A DNA stretch of 64,000 nt. Source: Streptomyces sp. SCL15-4. GTDB taxonomy: Bacteria > Actinomycetota > Actinomycetes > Streptomycetales > Streptomycetaceae. Under the pieces are notes generated by a model. The model made no database searches. It saw only the letters and a list, made by a program, of their open reading frames with translations, and was not told where the DNA came from. Positions within the stretch are counted from its first letter, which is position 1. Every line of letters starts with the position of its first letter. The stretch lies in NCBI RefSeq assembly GCF_033366695.1, contig NZ_JAOBTQ010000001.1, forward strand, positions 868,001 through 932,000, given 5' to 3'. Positions 33,522 to 41,671 of the stretch are shown piece by piece. A program made the position numbers and the translations under genes.

Positions 33522-35102
33522 TCAGGAGGTGGGCAGGGGGCAGCCGACGTCCGTCGCCGGCAGGCGGCCGGTCGCGAGGTAGGCGTTGACCGTGGCGTCG
33601 ACGCACCGGCTGCCGTAGACGCCGTACACCGCGTGCTGGTCGGCGTCGCGCAGGGTGACCAGGCGGGAGCCGGGCCAGTCGCGGCGCACCGCACGGGCGC
33701 CGGGGTAGGTGGTGCGGGGGTCTCCGGTGGCGTTGACGAGCAGGGCCGGCAGGTCGGCGCGGATGGCGGTGGGGCGTTCGCGCGGCGGGCCCCAGAACGC
33801 GCAGGGGTTGATGTTGTCGGTGACCGGAGCGAACAGCCGGTCCTTCTTCCCCGCGTGGCGCAGGTCGCGCCAGTACGTCTCCGGGTCGCGGGGCGCGGGC
33901 ACGTCTCCGCACAGGATGGACGTCTGCGCGCTGCCGTAGCCGGACTCGTGCCCGGTCAGCGTGAACTCCAGCGCCGAGGCCAGCCACGGGGACGGGGTGA
34001 CGGCCCGGCCCTCGGCGGCGCGCCGCAGGTCCCGCACGCCCTCGGCGAAGTCGCCGTAGGCCGTGGGGTTGTCCTGCGAGAGGCCGTTGAAGACGATGAC
34101 GGGCAGGACGTGGTCGTCCAGCCGGTAGTCACCGACGCGCAGGGGCGTGCGCGCGGCGGCCGACCGTACCGCTTCCACGGTCGCCAGCACGGTGGCGCGG
34201 GTGCGACCGAGACCGTAGGCCGTGTGGTGGGCCGCGGTCCAGTCGGCCCAGCCGCGCAGGGCGTGCCGGTTGGCGTTCTCGGTACCGCGCAGCAGCCGGG
34301 GGCCGTAGCGGGCGGGGTCGATCACGCCGTCCAGGACGACCCGGTCGATACGCCCCGGGAACATCGTCGCGTAGACCTGGCCGAGGTAACTGCCGTAGGA
34401 GTAGCCCAGGTAGGAGATCCGGCGCTCGCCCAGCGCGGCCCGGATCACGTCCATGTCGCGCGCGGTGTTCCGGGTGCTGGAGTACGGCAGCAGGTCTCCG
34501 GCGTGGGTGCGGCAGCGGCGGGCCAGGTCGGCGGCGAAGCCGGCTTCGCGCTCGAAGCCGGCGCGGTCGGTGCCGGCGCCGCGGATCATGCTGCCGGTGG
34601 GCCAGTGGCAGTCCAGCGGGGTGCTGCGGCCGACGAAGCGGGGGTCGACGCCCACCACGTCGTAGCGCGCGGCCACCTGACGCATCGCGCGGCGTACGAA
34701 GGGCGGGTCGCCGAGGGTCTGGCCGCCGGGGCCGCCGCTGTTGAGCAGCAGGGCGCCGACGCGGTGCGCGGTGTCGGTGCCACGGATGCGGGAGATGGCG
34801 ACGGTGAGGGTGCGGCCGTCGGGGCGGGCGTAGTCCAACGGGACGGTGACGTCGGCGCATTGGGCGCCGGCCTGTTCGAGTTCCTTGCCGATGGTGTCGT
34901 CCGGGCCGAGCAGGCAGCTCTTCCAGTGCAGCTGCTGGTGGTGGTAGCGGGCGAGGGGGTCGGCGGCGGGACGGGCGGGGGCGGCCGGGGCCGGGGCCGC
35001 GCCCAGGGACAGCGCGCCCGCCAGGGCCAGGGCGACGGCGGACGCGGCCCGGGCGGCGCGGTGGCGCGGGCGGTGACGGCCCGGGGAGGTGGTGCCGGTC
35101 AT
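33522..35102 (-). CDS. Secreted S33-family alpha/beta hydrolase (tripeptidyl aminopeptidase type)
   Basis: A 526-aa exported protein. Residues 1-45 are a basic and hydrophobic signal peptide ending in ALSLGAAPAPA. The hydrolase fold follows with NSGGPGG (oxyanion), GYSYGSYLGQVYA (nucleophile), then NATGDPRT and RDADQHAVYG (acid and histidine). This is the SlpD/SlpE tripeptidyl-aminopeptidase or proteinase group of Streptomyces. It overlaps the stop of the upstream serine hydrolase by four bases, so the two are translated together. Confidence 0.93.
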   Translation of the reverse strand: MTGTTSPGRHRPRHRAARAASAVALALAGALSLGAAPAPAAPARPAADPLARYHHQQLHWKSCLLGPDDTIGKELEQAGAQCADVTVPLDYARPDGRTLTVAISRIRGTDTAHRVGALLLNSGGPGGQTLGDPPFVRRAMRQVAARYDVVGVDPRFVGRSTPLDCHWPTGSMIRGAGTDRAGFEREAGFAADLARRCRTHAGDLLPYSSTRNTARDMDVIRAALGERRISYLGYSYGSYLGQVYATMFPGRIDRVVLDGVIDPARYGPRLLRGTENANRHALRGWADWTAAHHTAYGLGRTRATVLATVEAVRSAAARTPLRVGDYRLDDHVLPVIVFNGLSQDNPTAYGDFAEGVRDLRRAAEGRAVTPSPWLASALEFTLTGHESGYGSAQTSILCGDVPAPRDPETYWRDLRHAGKKDRLFAPVTDNINPCAFWGPPRERPTAIRADLPALLVNATGDPRTTYPGARAVRRDWPGSRLVTLRDADQHAVYGVYGSRCVDATVNAYLATGRLPATDVGCPLPTS

Positions 35103-36304
35103 GCCGGGGTCCTTTCGGTGGGCGTGCCCTCGCAGAGGGCCTTGTCGACGATGTCGAGGAAGTCCAGTTCGGCCTGGAGCGTGGCGGGTACCTCGTTCAG
35201 GGCGACGGCGACGGTGCGGCCGCCGGGGCCGGTGGCGACCAGGGCCCGGTGGCCGCCGGGCACGGTGCCGGCGTGGCCCCACCAGGTGGAGCCGCAGGAC
35301 AGCGGGGAGGAGATCAGGCCGAGCCCGTAGCGGGCGCCGGGCCACAGCCGGTCCGGATCGGCGTCCACGGTCCGCCGCATCTCGGCGAGTTGGGGCGCGG
35401 GCAGCAGTCGGCCGGTGAAGAGCGCGCTGGCGAACCGGGTCAGGTCGGCCGGGGTGGACACCAGGGCGCCACCGATACCGCCGAAGGTCGTGTTCCAGGC
35501 GGTGCCGTCCACGCGGCGGCCGTCGGCCGCGGTGAAGTAGCTGTGCGAGTGGGGGCCTTGGATGCGGGTGTCGTCGCCGGGCCAGTACGTGTCGCGCAGG
35601 CCCAGCGGCGCGATGATCCGGCGGGTGATCTCCGCCTCCGGGCTGTGCCCGGTGACCTCGCGGATGATCAGCCCGGCGACGAGGTAGTTGGTGGTCGCGT
35701 AGTGCCAGGTCCGGTCCGGGGGTGGCAGCCGCAGGGCGCGGGCGATCAGTTCGCGCGGCTCGAAGTGGCGGTAGCGCACCCGCTCGGGGTGCTGCCACTC
35801 GGGCGCGTCGAGGTAGTCGGGCAGCCCGCTGGTGTGCCGCAGCAGCTGCCGTACGGTGATCCGGCGGCCGTCGTAGCCGCCGTCGCGGATCAGGCCGGGC
35901 AGATAGCGCTCGACGGGCGAGTCCAGGGAAAGCCGTCCCTCGGCGGCGAGTCGCAGCACGACGGTCGCGGTGAAGGTCTTGGTGACGCTGCCGGCGCGGA
36001 GCCGGTCGGTGGTGTTCATGGGGCGGCCGGTGCGCAGGTCCGCCGTGCCGTCGGTCACCGTCCAGCGGGCGCAGGGCGCGGCCGGGCCGGGGTCGCCGAC
36101 CAGGACGGCGGCGCCGGCGATCCGGTCGTGCGTCACCAGGTGGCGCACGGCCCGGCTCAGCTCCGGGTGCGGGCCGCAGGCGCGGGGCGCGTCGCGGGCC
36201 GGGTGCGCGACGGCGGCGGGAGCGGCGGCCAGCAGACAGGTCACGGCCAGGGCCACCAGGCCGGCGCGCCGGCGAACCACCCGGCGCGGTAAGGAAATCG
36301 TCAT
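35099..36304 (-). CDS. Secreted serine hydrolase, beta-lactamase / DD-carboxypeptidase fold
   Basis: A 401-aa exported protein with a signal peptide ending in AAAPAAVAHPA. The active-site motif is SVTK (in RAGSVTKTFTA) and the third motif is GHAGTVPG. The YxN motif of class C and DD-peptidases (usually YSN) reads YAT in WHYATTNY, so the third residue is not Asn. Activity is uncertain. It is the first gene of a two-gene operon with the S33 hydrolase. The ATG at 36304 has no clear ribosome site; a TAGCGT box about 15 bases upstream makes a very short leader possible. Confidence 0.9.
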   Translation of the reverse strand: MTISLPRRVVRRRAGLVALAVTCLLAAAPAAVAHPARDAPRACGPHPELSRAVRHLVTHDRIAGAAVLVGDPGPAAPCARWTVTDGTADLRTGRPMNTTDRLRAGSVTKTFTATVVLRLAAEGRLSLDSPVERYLPGLIRDGGYDGRRITVRQLLRHTSGLPDYLDAPEWQHPERVRYRHFEPRELIARALRLPPPDRTWHYATTNYLVAGLIIREVTGHSPEAEITRRIIAPLGLRDTYWPGDDTRIQGPHSHSYFTAADGRRVDGTAWNTTFGGIGGALVSTPADLTRFASALFTGRLLPAPQLAEMRRTVDADPDRLWPGARYGLGLISSPLSCGSTWWGHAGTVPGGHRALVATGPGGRTVAVALNEVPATLQAELDFLDIVDKALCEGTPTERTPA

Positions 36305-36475
36305 GTGACAGCACGCTAGGCAACGCCCGACGCGTGCTCATTCCGGCAGGCAGGCGGATCCGCCGGGGGGCCGCCCCCAGCACGGCACCGGAGGACAACC
36401 CCCGGGTCCTACCCGGGTCTGCCGTTCGGACCGGCGTGCGTGCCGGGGCTCACACAGCTGTGCCAAGGGTGAACC

Positions 36476-37372
36476 GTGACCGTTGTCCCGCCTTCCGAGG
36501 CGGGCGGCTGGCAGTCTGCGGGGGACGATCCGGCCCGCGGTCCGACGGGCCGGGCAGCGGCGCGGGCCCGCCCGGCGCCGCCGGGGGCAGGAGTGACGGT
36601 GGAGGAAGTCGCGGGCGGTGCCGCCTCCGGCCCGGTTCCGGAGCGGGCGCGCCGGGGAGTGCCTCGGCACGTGGCCTGCGTGATGGACGGCAACGGGCGC
36701 TGGGCCGCCCGGCGTTCGCTGCCGCGTACCTCCGGGCACCGCGCGGCCGAGACGACGGTGATCGACGTCATCGAGGCGGCCCGCTCGGCCGGGGTGGAGT
36801 GGCTGAGCCTGTACGCGTTCTCCACGGAGAACTGGCAACGGCCCGGCACCGAGGTCGACTTCCTGATGCGGCTGGTCCGCCGGGTGGTGCGCAAGCACGC
36901 CCCGCTGCTGCACGCGCGCGGGATCCGCTGCCGGTTCCTCGGTGTGTCGGATCCGCGCATCCCCGCGCCGCTGGCCCGGGACTTCGCCGATCTGACGACC
37001 CTGACCGACGGGAACCGGGGCATGACGCTGACCGTGGCGTTCGATCACGGCGGGCGGCGGGACATCGTGGCGGCGGCACGGTCGCTGATCCGCAGCGGAG
37101 TGCCGGCCGAGGCCGTGGACGAGCGGTGCTTCGCCGCCCACCTGCCCTTCCCGGACACGCCCGATGTGGACCTCGTCATCCGGACCTCCGGCGAGCAGCG
37201 CATCTCCAACTTCATGCTCTGGCAGGTCGCCTACGCGGAATGGATCTTCCCGCCGGTCCTGTGGCCCGACTTCCGCGCACCGCACTTCCTGGAGTGTCTG
37301 CACACCTATCAGCAGCGCGATCGCCGCTTCGGCGGCGTACGGCCGAACGCGAACGGAGAACGACGACCGTGA
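36476..37372 (+). CDS. Cis-prenyltransferase (UppS/isoprenyl transferase family)
   Basis: A 298-aa protein with the complete UPP-synthase signatures: VMDGNGRWA with catalytic D71, SLYAFSTENWQRP, and RTSGEQRISNFMLWQVAYAEW. It extends an allylic diphosphate with isopentenyl units in the Z configuration. The N-terminus is uncertain: GTG at 36476 gives a 60-residue Pro/Ala-rich leader, whereas GTG at 36593 gives a normal leader. Its last four bases overlap the next gene (GTGA), so the two proteins are coupled. It is a second-type enzyme dedicated to this operon rather than the housekeeping UppS, by context. Confidence 0.9.
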   Translation: MTVVPPSEAGGWQSAGDDPARGPTGRAAARARPAPPGAGVTVEEVAGGAASGPVPERARRGVPRHVACVMDGNGRWAARRSLPRTSGHRAAETTVIDVIEAARSAGVEWLSLYAFSTENWQRPGTEVDFLMRLVRRVVRKHAPLLHARGIRCRFLGVSDPRIPAPLARDFADLTTLTDGNRGMTLTVAFDHGGRRDIVAAARSLIRSGVPAEAVDERCFAAHLPFPDTPDVDLVIRTSGEQRISNFMLWQVAYAEWIFPPVLWPDFRAPHFLECLHTYQQRDRRFGGVRPNANGERRP

Positions 37373-38829
37373 CCGAGACGGGCGCCGACGAGCCCCAGCC
37401 CACCACCGGCGCCGACCGGCCCTTCGGCCTGGGCAGCCGGTTCCGCGGCTTCTTCAACGATCCGCGCTGGGCGCTGGCCATCATCCGGGCGACCGTGCTG
37501 GAGGCCGCGCACCCGCAGATCGGCGCCGCCCTGGCCGACAACTCGACATTCGTGACCCACCCGTGGCGGCGGCTGCGCAACACGGTCACGAGCCTGCGGC
37601 GCATGTCCGGCGACGACGAGGAGGTACGGCGCAAGGAGGCGGCGCGGCTCAACCGGATGCACGCCCGGCTGAGCGGCACCGACGCGCACGGCCGGCCCTA
37701 CGACGCGATGGACCCGGCGGTGCGCGCCTGGGTGGTGGCGACCCTCTTCGAGAGCAGCGTCACCATGTGCCGGTTCAGCGGGCAGCCGCTGGAGCAGGAG
37801 GCCATCGAGGAGCTGTACGGCGAGTTCCGGGGCTATCTGGCCACCCTGGACGGCGATGCCCGGCATCTTCCGCCCACGGTCCACGAGTTCTGGCCGTACT
37901 ACGAACGGGTGGTGGAGGAGGAGGTGGAGCACACGGAGGCGATGCGCATCATCCTCTACCGGCTCTTCGACCATCTGCCCGCGCCGCCGCTGCTGCACGG
38001 TCTGCCCACGGTGTGGGCGGCCGGCCGGGCGCTCGTCGGGCCGCTCATCGGCGTGGTCACGGTGGCGTCCCTGCCGGAGCCGTTCCGCCGGCGGGCGGGC
38101 CTGCCCGAGCTGCCCGGCGCCCAGACGCTGATGCAGAGCGCCTATCTGGGCGCCGGCCTCGCCCGGTTCCTCCCGGAGGGACTGCTGCGCACCGAGTCGG
38201 TGCTGGACCTGCTCGCCCTCTCCCCCGACAGCGACGACCCCCGGGCCCGGACGCTGCGGGCGCTGCGGGACCGGATGCGGCGGGCCGGGGCCCTGGTCCG
38301 GCTGATCACACCGCTGCCGCCGGAGCCTGAGCCGGGCGCGGACACCGGTCTCCGGCGCGGCGCGGAGGAGTTCTTCGCCACGGTGCTGGACCAGACCGGG
38401 GACGGCTATGTGGACTGGCCCGACCTCGCGGCGATGGCCCGGGAGATCGCCGGCCGTCTCGACCTGGACGAACCGGCGGAGACCCGGCTCTACGACGCGT
38501 TCGCCGACTGGTGGCGGGAGCTGCAGACGGCTCTCGACACCGACGGCGACGGCCGGGTCAGCCGCCGGGAGTACGCCGAGGCCGTGCCGTCGCTCGCCGG
38601 TCCCGCCCTGATCAGGGTCGCCGAGGTCCTCTTCGACGTCACCGACGCCGACGGCGACCAGCGCATCGACGCGCAGGAGTACCGGGCGCTGTTCCGCCGG
38701 GGCTTCCACCGCGATCCGGCCGACACCGGCGGCAGCTATGCGCGCGGGGCGTTCGTCCGGGACTTCCTGTCCTTCATGTCGGGCCGTGCCCGCTCGACGC
38801 CGTACGACCCGCTGCTCGCCGAGGCCTGA
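37369..38829 (+). CDS. MpaB/DUF2236-like protein fused to EF-hand calcium sites
   Basis: A 486-aa fusion. Residues 30-330 follow the DUF2236 (MpaB/rubber-oxygenase) layout: HPQIGAALADNS, then RLRNTVTSLRRMSG, RMHARLSG, and ATLFESSV. In the typical family the W-V-H-A-T-L histidine is a likely haem ligand; here the segment is WVVATL (121-126), so that His is missing. The C-terminus has three EF-hand loops: 341-352 (degenerate), 390-401 (canonical DTDGDGRVSRRE) and 426-437 (DADGDQRIDAQE). It starts inside the stop codon of the cis-prenyltransferase, so a linear polyprenyl compound is the probable substrate. Chain cleavage or cyclisation are both possible. Confidence 0.85.
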   Translation: MTETGADEPQPTTGADRPFGLGSRFRGFFNDPRWALAIIRATVLEAAHPQIGAALADNSTFVTHPWRRLRNTVTSLRRMSGDDEEVRRKEAARLNRMHARLSGTDAHGRPYDAMDPAVRAWVVATLFESSVTMCRFSGQPLEQEAIEELYGEFRGYLATLDGDARHLPPTVHEFWPYYERVVEEEVEHTEAMRIILYRLFDHLPAPPLLHGLPTVWAAGRALVGPLIGVVTVASLPEPFRRRAGLPELPGAQTLMQSAYLGAGLARFLPEGLLRTESVLDLLALSPDSDDPRARTLRALRDRMRRAGALVRLITPLPPEPEPGADTGLRRGAEEFFATVLDQTGDGYVDWPDLAAMAREIAGRLDLDEPAETRLYDAFADWWRELQTALDTDGDGRVSRREYAEAVPSLAGPALIRVAEVLFDVTDADGDQRIDAQEYRALFRRGFHRDPADTGGSYARGAFVRDFLSFMSGRARSTPYDPLLAEA

Positions 38830-38905
38830 CCCGCGGCCCCGGCCGCCGGGGACGCTCGGCGGGCCGGGACGGCCGTGGACGGCGGCGGAACGTGGCGGTG
38901 CCCGG

Positions 38906-39778
38906 TCAGCCGAGGCCGAGGACGCTCAGGGTGCGGTCGGCCATGCGCCGCTCGCCGAGGGCGTTGGGGTGGACCGGGACGATGTTCTGCCCGAACAACA
39001 GCGGCTCGATCCAGCGGGTCCCGGCCGGCTGGCAGGCGTCGTGCCCGGCGGAGGCCTCGGCGAAGTCCACGTAGGTGGCTCCGGACTCCTCGGCGGCGCG
39101 CTGGACCACGGTGTTGAGGTGGGCCTGGAGGGAGTGCAGGTAGGGCACGTCGCCGGCGGCGATGGGCAGCTTGACGAAGCAGGACGGGTCGGCGGTCGCG
39201 GGCGTGATCCACGTGTAGCCGAGCACGGCCACGCGGGCGTTGGGGGCCTTGGCGCGGACGGCGCCGAGCGCGGCCTTCAGCGCCGGGTAGGTCTTGGCGT
39301 CGATCTCGTCGTCGAAGGACGTGCCGTACTTGTCCTTGCACGGGCTGCCCTTGCCGCCGCTGAAGACGCCCGCGGCGCCGCAGGAGGTCACGGCGTTGAT
39401 GAAGGTGCCGTTGTCGTTGCCGCCGATGGTCAGCGTCACCAGGTCGGTGTCCGCGGTGACGGCGTCGGCCTGCGGGGCGACGCCGGGGTACTGGGACTCG
39501 GTGAAGTGCTTGGTCTGGGCGGCGCCGCAGGTGACGTCCGTCAGCCGGGCGCCGGTCCGGGCGGCGACGGCGTGGGGGTAGTTCGCGGTGGACCGGAGAC
39601 AGAGCGGGCTGCCGAGGTCGACGGGCAGCACACCGGACGCGGCGCTGTAGCTGTCCCCGAGGGCGGCGTAGTCCAGGGACGTGCCGGCCTGGGCGGGGAC
39701 CGCGGCGAGTCCCAGGGCCAGGGCACCGAGGGCCGCGGACGTCGCGGTGAGGACACGGCGCATGGATGGCATGAGCAT
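38906..39778 (-). CDS. Secreted SGNH/GDSL hydrolase (lipase/esterase)
   Basis: A 290-aa exported protein, signal peptide 1-32 ending PAQAG. The GDSY motif (ALGDSYSAASG) holds Ser43. GGNDNGTF supplies the Gly/Asn oxyanion residues and HPNALGERRMA the catalytic histidine. Paired cysteines recall the Streptomyces rimosus/coelicolor secreted lipases. The ATG at 39778 has GGGAG six bases upstream. It is convergent with the MpaB-like gene. Confidence 0.95.
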   Translation of the reverse strand: MLMPSMRRVLTATSAALGALALGLAAVPAQAGTSLDYAALGDSYSAASGVLPVDLGSPLCLRSTANYPHAVAARTGARLTDVTCGAAQTKHFTESQYPGVAPQADAVTADTDLVTLTIGGNDNGTFINAVTSCGAAGVFSGGKGSPCKDKYGTSFDDEIDAKTYPALKAALGAVRAKAPNARVAVLGYTWITPATADPSCFVKLPIAAGDVPYLHSLQAHLNTVVQRAAEESGATYVDFAEASAGHDACQPAGTRWIEPLLFGQNIVPVHPNALGERRMADRTLSVLGLG

Positions 39779-40131
39779 GACATTCTCCCTTCCGGGGAGG
39801 GACACGGCACACACTGGGCGGCCGGTGCCGCGGGCGTGCCGGAACGCGGGAACGGGATGGCGCTGTTCCGGCGGAGGGCGTGCGAGGGCGGCGCACGAGG
39901 GCATAGGGATTACCGAAGAGTTCTACCGATAGGTAATGTGAGGCCGCCGCAACCAGAAAGCAACATTGCGGACCGAACTTTTGAAACACGGACCGTCCCG
40001 GTCCGTCGCGCCGCCGCAGCATTCGGTGCCAATCATCCCGTTATGCGAAGATTTTTGGCCGTCGCGTGCGATAACGGCCGGATCGTGGGCACTCGGTGCA
40101 CAGGAGCACCACTACCCGCTGGAGGCACGCC

Positions 40132-40287
40132 ATGATCGCCCTCGGCATCATCCTGCTCATCATCGGCTTCGTCACAGGGATCTCGATCCTGTGGACTATC
40201 GGCATCATCCTGCTGGTGGTGGGAGCCATCCTGTGGATTCTGGGGTCCATGGGCCACGCGGTCGGCGGCCGCCGGCACTACTGGTAG
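40132..40287 (+). CDS. Small two-helix membrane protein (DUF6131-like)
   Basis: A 51-aa protein that is almost wholly hydrophobic: ALGIILLIIGFVTGI, then IGIILLVVGAILWILGSM, followed by a basic tail GGRRHYW. Highly similar short proteins are common in Streptomyces and annotated DUF6131. Its function is unknown. GGAGG upstream of the ATG at 40132 supports translation. A hairpin follows the gene. Confidence 0.88.
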   Translation: MIALGIILLIIGFVTGISILWTIGIILLVVGAILWILGSMGHAVGGRRHYW

Positions 40288-40723
40288 CCGCGGCCGGCAC
40301 CACCGGTACCGCGGCCGGTCCGACACCCACGCGGACCCTTCTTCCGGCGCATCCCTTTCCAGGGGTGCGCCGGAAGCCGTCCGGAAGCCGTTTTCCGGCG
40401 CGGGTGCCGCCGGGCCGGCCACGGGCGGAGCCGTCGCGGGTGCCGCCGATAGGGCACCCCTGAGCGCCGCCGCACCCGTCGAGCCGTTCGGCCGGGCTCC
40501 CGGTCCTGCCGCCGGCCGCCCGGCGCGCGTTCCGGAACGACGCACCGCCCCTCGTCCCACATGAGTACGCCCGCTCACCAACCGTCGCGGCGGGCCACTG
40601 TCGCCAAAGCGCCTCGGAATTGTCCGCGATCCGTAACAGACGGATCCCGTGATCGTTTCCCGCCGTCCTGCCAGGTGCACGGAAACCGATCGGCACAACG
40701 GACACACCAGGGGCGGGGCGGAC
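40288..40723. other. Spacer with a terminator and the deacetylase promoter
   Basis: Apart from the hairpin at 40341-40376, I find no gene on either strand. The short open frames are low complexity. Confidence 0.5.
40341..40376 (+). terminator. Long hairpin terminator after the small membrane gene
   Basis: CTTCCGGCGCA (40341-40351) pairs perfectly with TGCGCCGGAAG (40366-40376), and CCCT/AGGG closes the inner loop TTCC. It is 53 bases after the stop codon. Confidence 0.75.
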
Positions 40724-41500
40724 ATGGCACGGCATGGCGGACGGGGTTGGTACGGCCGGGTGATCGCGGCGGCGGTCGGAGTGACGGCGGTGGCCGCCGT
40801 CACCTCGGTGTGGACGGCGCAGGCCGGGCAGAGCGGCGGCGGGCCGGCCGCAGCGGACGCCTCCGCCCGGCCCGCCGCGCCGAAGGCGGCGGCGCCCGTG
40901 TCCCCGTCCATAGTCCACGCGTCGGACGGCGGCGCGCACGCGGTCAACATCACCATCGACGACGGCCCGGACCCGGTCTGGACCCCGCAGGTGCTCGGGC
41001 TGCTGCGGGACAACGGCGTGAAGGCGACCTTCTGCATGGTCGGCCCCCAGGCGGAGGCCCACCCCGACCTGGTGCGCCAGGTGGTGGCCGCCGGTCACCG
41101 GCTGTGCGACCACACGGTGACGCACGACACGGCCATGGACCACAAGTCCGAGTCCTACCAGGCGCGGCAGATCCTCGACGCGGAGCGGCAGATCACCAAG
41201 GCGTCGGGCGGGGTGCGGCCGCTGTACTACCGGGCGCCGGGCGGGGCCTTCACGCCGTACAGCCGGAAGCTGGCGGCCTCGCACGGGATGCGGCCCCTGG
41301 GCTGGAACGTCGACTCCAAGGACTTCGAGCGGCCGGGCAGCGAGGCGATCATCGCGACCGTCAAGGGCCAGCTGGCCAACGGCCCCACGATCCTCTTCCA
41401 CGACGCGGGCGGCGACCGCTCGCAGACGGTGGTGGCGCTGCGCACCCTGCTGCCGTGGCTGAAGGAGCAGGGCTACTCCTTCGGCTTCCCGGTGCGCTGA
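40724..41500 (+). CDS. Exported polysaccharide deacetylase (NodB fold)
   Basis: A 258-aa protein. A signal peptide/anchor runs through GVTAVAAVTSVWTAQAG, then a Pro/Ala linker. The NodB domain has TIDDGPDPVWTPQV (catalytic Asp and metal Asp), HTVTHDTAMDH (metal histidines), RAPGGAFTP and a final LFHDAGG. It removes acetyl groups from GlcNAc polymers such as peptidoglycan or chitin. The ATG at 40724 is preferred over the in-frame 40649 since it gives a normal signal peptide. Confidence 0.93.
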   Translation: MARHGGRGWYGRVIAAAVGVTAVAAVTSVWTAQAGQSGGGPAAADASARPAAPKAAAPVSPSIVHASDGGAHAVNITIDDGPDPVWTPQVLGLLRDNGVKATFCMVGPQAEAHPDLVRQVVAAGHRLCDHTVTHDTAMDHKSESYQARQILDAERQITKASGGVRPLYYRAPGGAFTPYSRKLAASHGMRPLGWNVDSKDFERPGSEAIIATVKGQLANGPTILFHDAGGDRSQTVVALRTLLPWLKEQGYSFGFPVR

Positions 41501-41575
41501 CGCACCTTCCGGGCGCTTTGTCCGCTTGGGCGTTGCACGGGGTGCGCCGGGTGGTCACAGAGTGGTGGAGACCTC

Positions 41576-41649
41576 TTGTGGGCGTGTGAACGCAGCCTTT
41601 AGCCTCCGAGGCGTTGTGCACAGCGAAACCATCATTGCGCATGTTGCAA
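41576..41649 (+). promoter_or_regulatory. Promoter and possible LacI-type operators of the sugar ABC operon
   Basis: TTGTGG (41576-41581) and TAGCCT (41600-41605), 18 bases apart, give a promoter starting near 41612. An 8-bp palindrome TGTGCACA sits at 41615-41622, right at that start. TTGC-N7-GCAA occupies 41635-41649. Either could bind the sugar repressor, which is not encoded beside the operon. Confidence 0.5.
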
Positions 41650-41671
41650 CGCCTCATCGGAGGAGCAGTAC

